13,992 nt of DNA from Candidatus Omnitrophota bacterium (GTDB lineage: Bacteria; Omnitrophota; Gorgyraeia; Aquiviventales; Aquiviventaceae). Shown here one piece after another: positions 11,792-13,992 of this stretch. The first letter of the stretch is position 1, and each line of letters starts with the position of its first letter. The notes under the pieces are model-generated. The model was not told the origin of the DNA. It saw only the letters and a program-made list of their open reading frames with translations, and made no database searches. The position numbers and the translations under genes are program-made. The stretch is taken from positions 1 through 13,992 of the forward strand of contig JACPAW010000003.1 of assembly GCA_016180605.1 (NCBI GenBank), given 5' to 3'.

Positions 11792-13992
11792 GGGGACAAA
11801 AGCGCCTCCCGCACTAATTGTTCGGCCCGACTCAAAACGGCTGGAATCGCCGAAGGATCCTTTCCTCCAGCCTGCGCAAACTCCGCTCGTCCACCGCCGC
11901 TGCCGCAGGCTATGGGTGCAACCGCCTTGAGAATCTCTCCAGAGTGGAGCTTAGAGACCAAATCCGCCGTCAAGCTCATCACAAAGGCCGCCTGATTGGA
12001 CCCTAACGCGGATGCCAAAAAGATGACTCCGTTTTCTTTAAGGGCCAAACGCAGCGCATCGGCCATCGTCACGAGAAGCTCGCGGTCTGCTTGTTGGATC
12101 GTGGAAATGACCAGCGTGACACCGTTGATTTTCTTTCCTTCGGCAACGAGCCGCTCGGCGCGGACTCTGGCTAACTGCTGCTGCAGATTCTGCCGTTGCC
12201 GCTGGCCCTGCTTGAGCTGATCCAAGAGCTCCTCCAGACCAGAGATCACTTCGTGAGCGGGACGACCCAGTCTTCTCGCCGCTTCCTGAAGCCAGCGTTG
12301 ATTCTGCTGTTGCCAGGTGATAGCCGCCTCGCCTACTAGGACTTCCAAGCGCCGGGTCCCTGCCGCAATCGAGCTTTCTTGCACGATGGCAAAATTGCCG
12401 ACAAAGCCAGTATGGGGCACATGCGTTCCGCCGCAAAGCTCCTTCGAATAATCTCCGATTGTGACAACCCGAACGCGGCTTTCGTACTTTTCCCCAAAAA
12501 GTGCCAGGGCTCCTGCCTTCTTTGCCTGCTCCAAGGGCATCTGAGCGATGGAAACAGGGTCGACCAAGCGCACGCGGCTATTCACCAAGGATTCCACTTG
12601 ATAGCGCTGCTCCTCATGAAGCGCCTTAAGTGAGGAGAAATCAAAACGCACGCGCTCGACATCCACAAAAGACCCGGCCTGCACGGCTTCAGGACCCAAG
12701 ACGCTTCTCAATGCCCAGTGCAAAAGATGAGTCGCCGTATGCGTTCTGGCAACCTTCATGCGCCTTTGCTGGTCCACGGAAGCTTTTGCGGAGTCGTTAA
12801 CCCGAAGGGTTCCTTGCTGCACCGTAGCCTGGTGGACCAAAACCCCATCCACCCAGTTTGTCTTTTCCACTTCCGCCTTTCCTCGAGATGCCTCGATGAT
12901 ACCGGTATCCCCGATTTGGCCCCCAGCTTCTCCATAAAAAGGAGAATACTCCAAAACAATGCCCACGGATTGACCCGCACCCATGGCATCCACCCACCGC
13001 TTGCCATCCCATAGCCCTTTAATGACCGACTCTTCCGTCAAGCGGTCATAGCCGACAAATAGAGCTTCTTTTTGCGGCAAACCCGGAATATGGCATCGAA
13101 TCTCCAAGGCATCGTTAACGAAAACTCCGCCGCTGAATTGGCTGCCTGCCCGGGAACGTTCCTGCTGCGCCTTCAAGGCAGATTCAAAACCCTGTCGGTC
13201 GATGGAAAATGCATTTTCTTCTGCGATATCCTCCGTCAATTCAAGGGGAAAACCATAGGTATCATAGAGCTTAAAAGCTTCCTCGCCGCTGATGATGCGC
13301 CGGTCGGAAGCTCTTTTCATCAGCTCTTCAAGCCGGCTGATCCCTAGTTCCAGCGTTTCCATGAATTGCCGCTCTTCCTGCTGAATGACCCGCTCGATGA
13401 TCGAACGCTTGCTCAAGAGAAGCTCGGAATAGCTAGAACCTTGCATGGCTTGTTCCACTGCTGGAACCAAAGATGCCAAAGATAAACCCCCGGCAGATTC
13501 GTCACCGAAGAGGCTGCGCATAAGCCGGTACGTCCTGCGGATGAGCATCCGCAACACATAACCCCGGGACTCGTTAGAAGGCAACAAGCCCTCTGCGATC
13601 AAGAACACAATCGCGCGGATATGGTCTGCAATGGCAAAAAGGGTGGCGGTTTTTCCGCTTTTTGCCGCCTTTCTCGAAAGTCCTTCTATGGCTTTGATGA
13701 TGGGGAGAAATAGATCCGTCTCATAATCGGTTTCCACTCCTTGCAGCACACGGGTAAGCCGCTCCAAACCCATGCCGGTATCGATGTTTCTGCGCGGAAG
13801 AGCCAGCAGTTTTCCATCCGATTGCCGGTCAAACTGTGTAAAAACCAGGTTCCAGAGTTCCACCGAACACGGACCTTGGACTTTTCCTTCCGAATCGAAA
13901 TAGATTTCAGAACAAGGACCACAAGGGCCATTCGGACCTTCCTTGGGGGCATTGGAGGGCCAAAAGTTATCTTTCTGTCCGAATTTTCGAAT
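11788..13992 (-). CDS. alaS: Alanyl-tRNA synthetase, N-terminus beyond the window
   Basis: An open frame runs from the right edge to a TGA at 11790-11788, giving 734 visible residues; about 140-150 N-terminal residues of the catalytic core should lie outside. It begins in the class II core with NFWPSNAPKEGPNGPCGPCSE, then VELWNLVFTQF and DTGMGLERL, followed by the tRNA-recognition domain with RGYVLRMLIRR. The editing domain has both zinc motifs: HTATH (about 418-422) and CGGTH (about 520-524). The C-terminal oligomerisation part ends with SGGGRAEFAQAGG. Editing should therefore be intact. An ATG predicted at 13863 is a GTG Val codon inside the gene, not a start. The stop overlaps hisD by four bases, so a tRNA-charging gene heads the his-trp unit within this window. 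Confidence 0.96.
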   Translation of the reverse strand: MRKFGQKDNFWPSNAPKEGPNGPCGPCSEIYFDSEGKVQGPCSVELWNLVFTQFDRQSDGKLLALPRRNIDTGMGLERLTRVLQGVETDYETDLFLPIIKAIEGLSRKAAKSGKTATLFAIADHIRAIVFLIAEGLLPSNESRGYVLRMLIRRTYRLMRSLFGDESAGGLSLASLVPAVEQAMQGSSYSELLLSKRSIIERVIQQEERQFMETLELGISRLEELMKRASDRRIISGEEAFKLYDTYGFPLELTEDIAEENAFSIDRQGFESALKAQQERSRAGSQFSGGVFVNDALEIRCHIPGLPQKEALFVGYDRLTEESVIKGLWDGKRWVDAMGAGQSVGIVLEYSPFYGEAGGQIGDTGIIEASRGKAEVEKTNWVDGVLVHQATVQQGTLRVNDSAKASVDQQRRMKVARTHTATHLLHWALRSVLGPEAVQAGSFVDVERVRFDFSSLKALHEEQRYQVESLVNSRVRLVDPVSIAQMPLEQAKKAGALALFGEKYESRVRVVTIGDYSKELCGGTHVPHTGFVGNFAIVQESSIAAGTRRLEVLVGEAAITWQQQNQRWLQEAARRLGRPAHEVISGLEELLDQLKQGQRQRQNLQQQLARVRAERLVAEGKKINGVTLVISTIQQADRELLVTMADALRLALKENGVIFLASALGSNQAAFVMSLTADLVSKLHSGEILKAVAPIACGSGGGRAEFAQAGGKDPSAIPAVLSRAEQLVREALLSP

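Noticed and set aside
13686..13863. alaS starting at 13863
   Set aside because: That codon is a GTG Val inside the conserved catalytic core, and the frame continues upstream through typical AlaRS motifs to the window edge.

Overview
The window is a dense, almost entirely minus-strand bacterial operon. Read in the direction of transcription (high to low coordinates) the order is alaS (cut by the right edge), hisD, hisB, hisH, hisA, hisF, hisI, trpE, trpG, trpD, trpC, a class II histone-deacetylase/AcuC-like deacetylase, nth (endonuclease III), a small secreted protein of the exosortase-associated TIGR04073 type, a THEP1-like NTPase, and the first 26 codons of a probable EamA-type membrane transporter cut by the left edge. 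I see no rRNA, tRNA, CRISPR, transposase or phage gene. The TIGR04073-type protein, the moderate GC content and the divergent stand-alone HisI suggest an uncultured lineage of the Planctomycetes-Verrucomicrobia-Omnitrophota neighbourhood, perhaps Omnitrophota. This assignment is inference only.

The right half (about 7.0-11.8 kb) carries six histidine genes: hisB, hisH, hisA, hisF and hisI for middle steps, and hisD for the last two oxidations. The middle (3.1-7.0 kb) carries trpE, trpG, trpD and trpC, which take chorismate to indole-3-glycerol phosphate. hisG, hisE, hisC, histidinol phosphatase, trpF, trpB and trpA are not in the window. hisI and trpE are 4 bases apart, so the his and trp blocks look like one transcription unit, continuing through the deacetylase and nth. 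Many junctions are tight: alaS/hisD, hisF/hisI and trpC/deacetylase share ATGA overlaps, trpG/trpD overlap by 11 bases, trpD/trpC by 26, and deacetylase/nth by about 50.

The most unusual content is between the genes. Every gap longer than about 50 bases holds repeat DNA. Four gaps (transporter/THEP1, hisA/hisF, hisH/hisA, hisB/hisH) hold an inverted pair of arms, each arm built from about four degenerate 7-base direct repeats and each locus using its own heptamer. Two single-armed heptamer arrays lie in the trpE/trpG gap and inside the hisF reading frame; these two are nearly perfect reverse complements of each other, 2.3 kb apart. The nth/TIGR04073 gap instead holds two tandem 42-base hairpins whose apices are mirror versions of each other. 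The arrays have affected proteins: one encodes an extra loop in HisF, and another has apparently replaced the normal start and first beta strand of HisH, leaving no conventional start codon in front of the conserved Asp-Tyr-Gly. This family of palindromic heptamer arrays is the best candidate for an undescribed element here.
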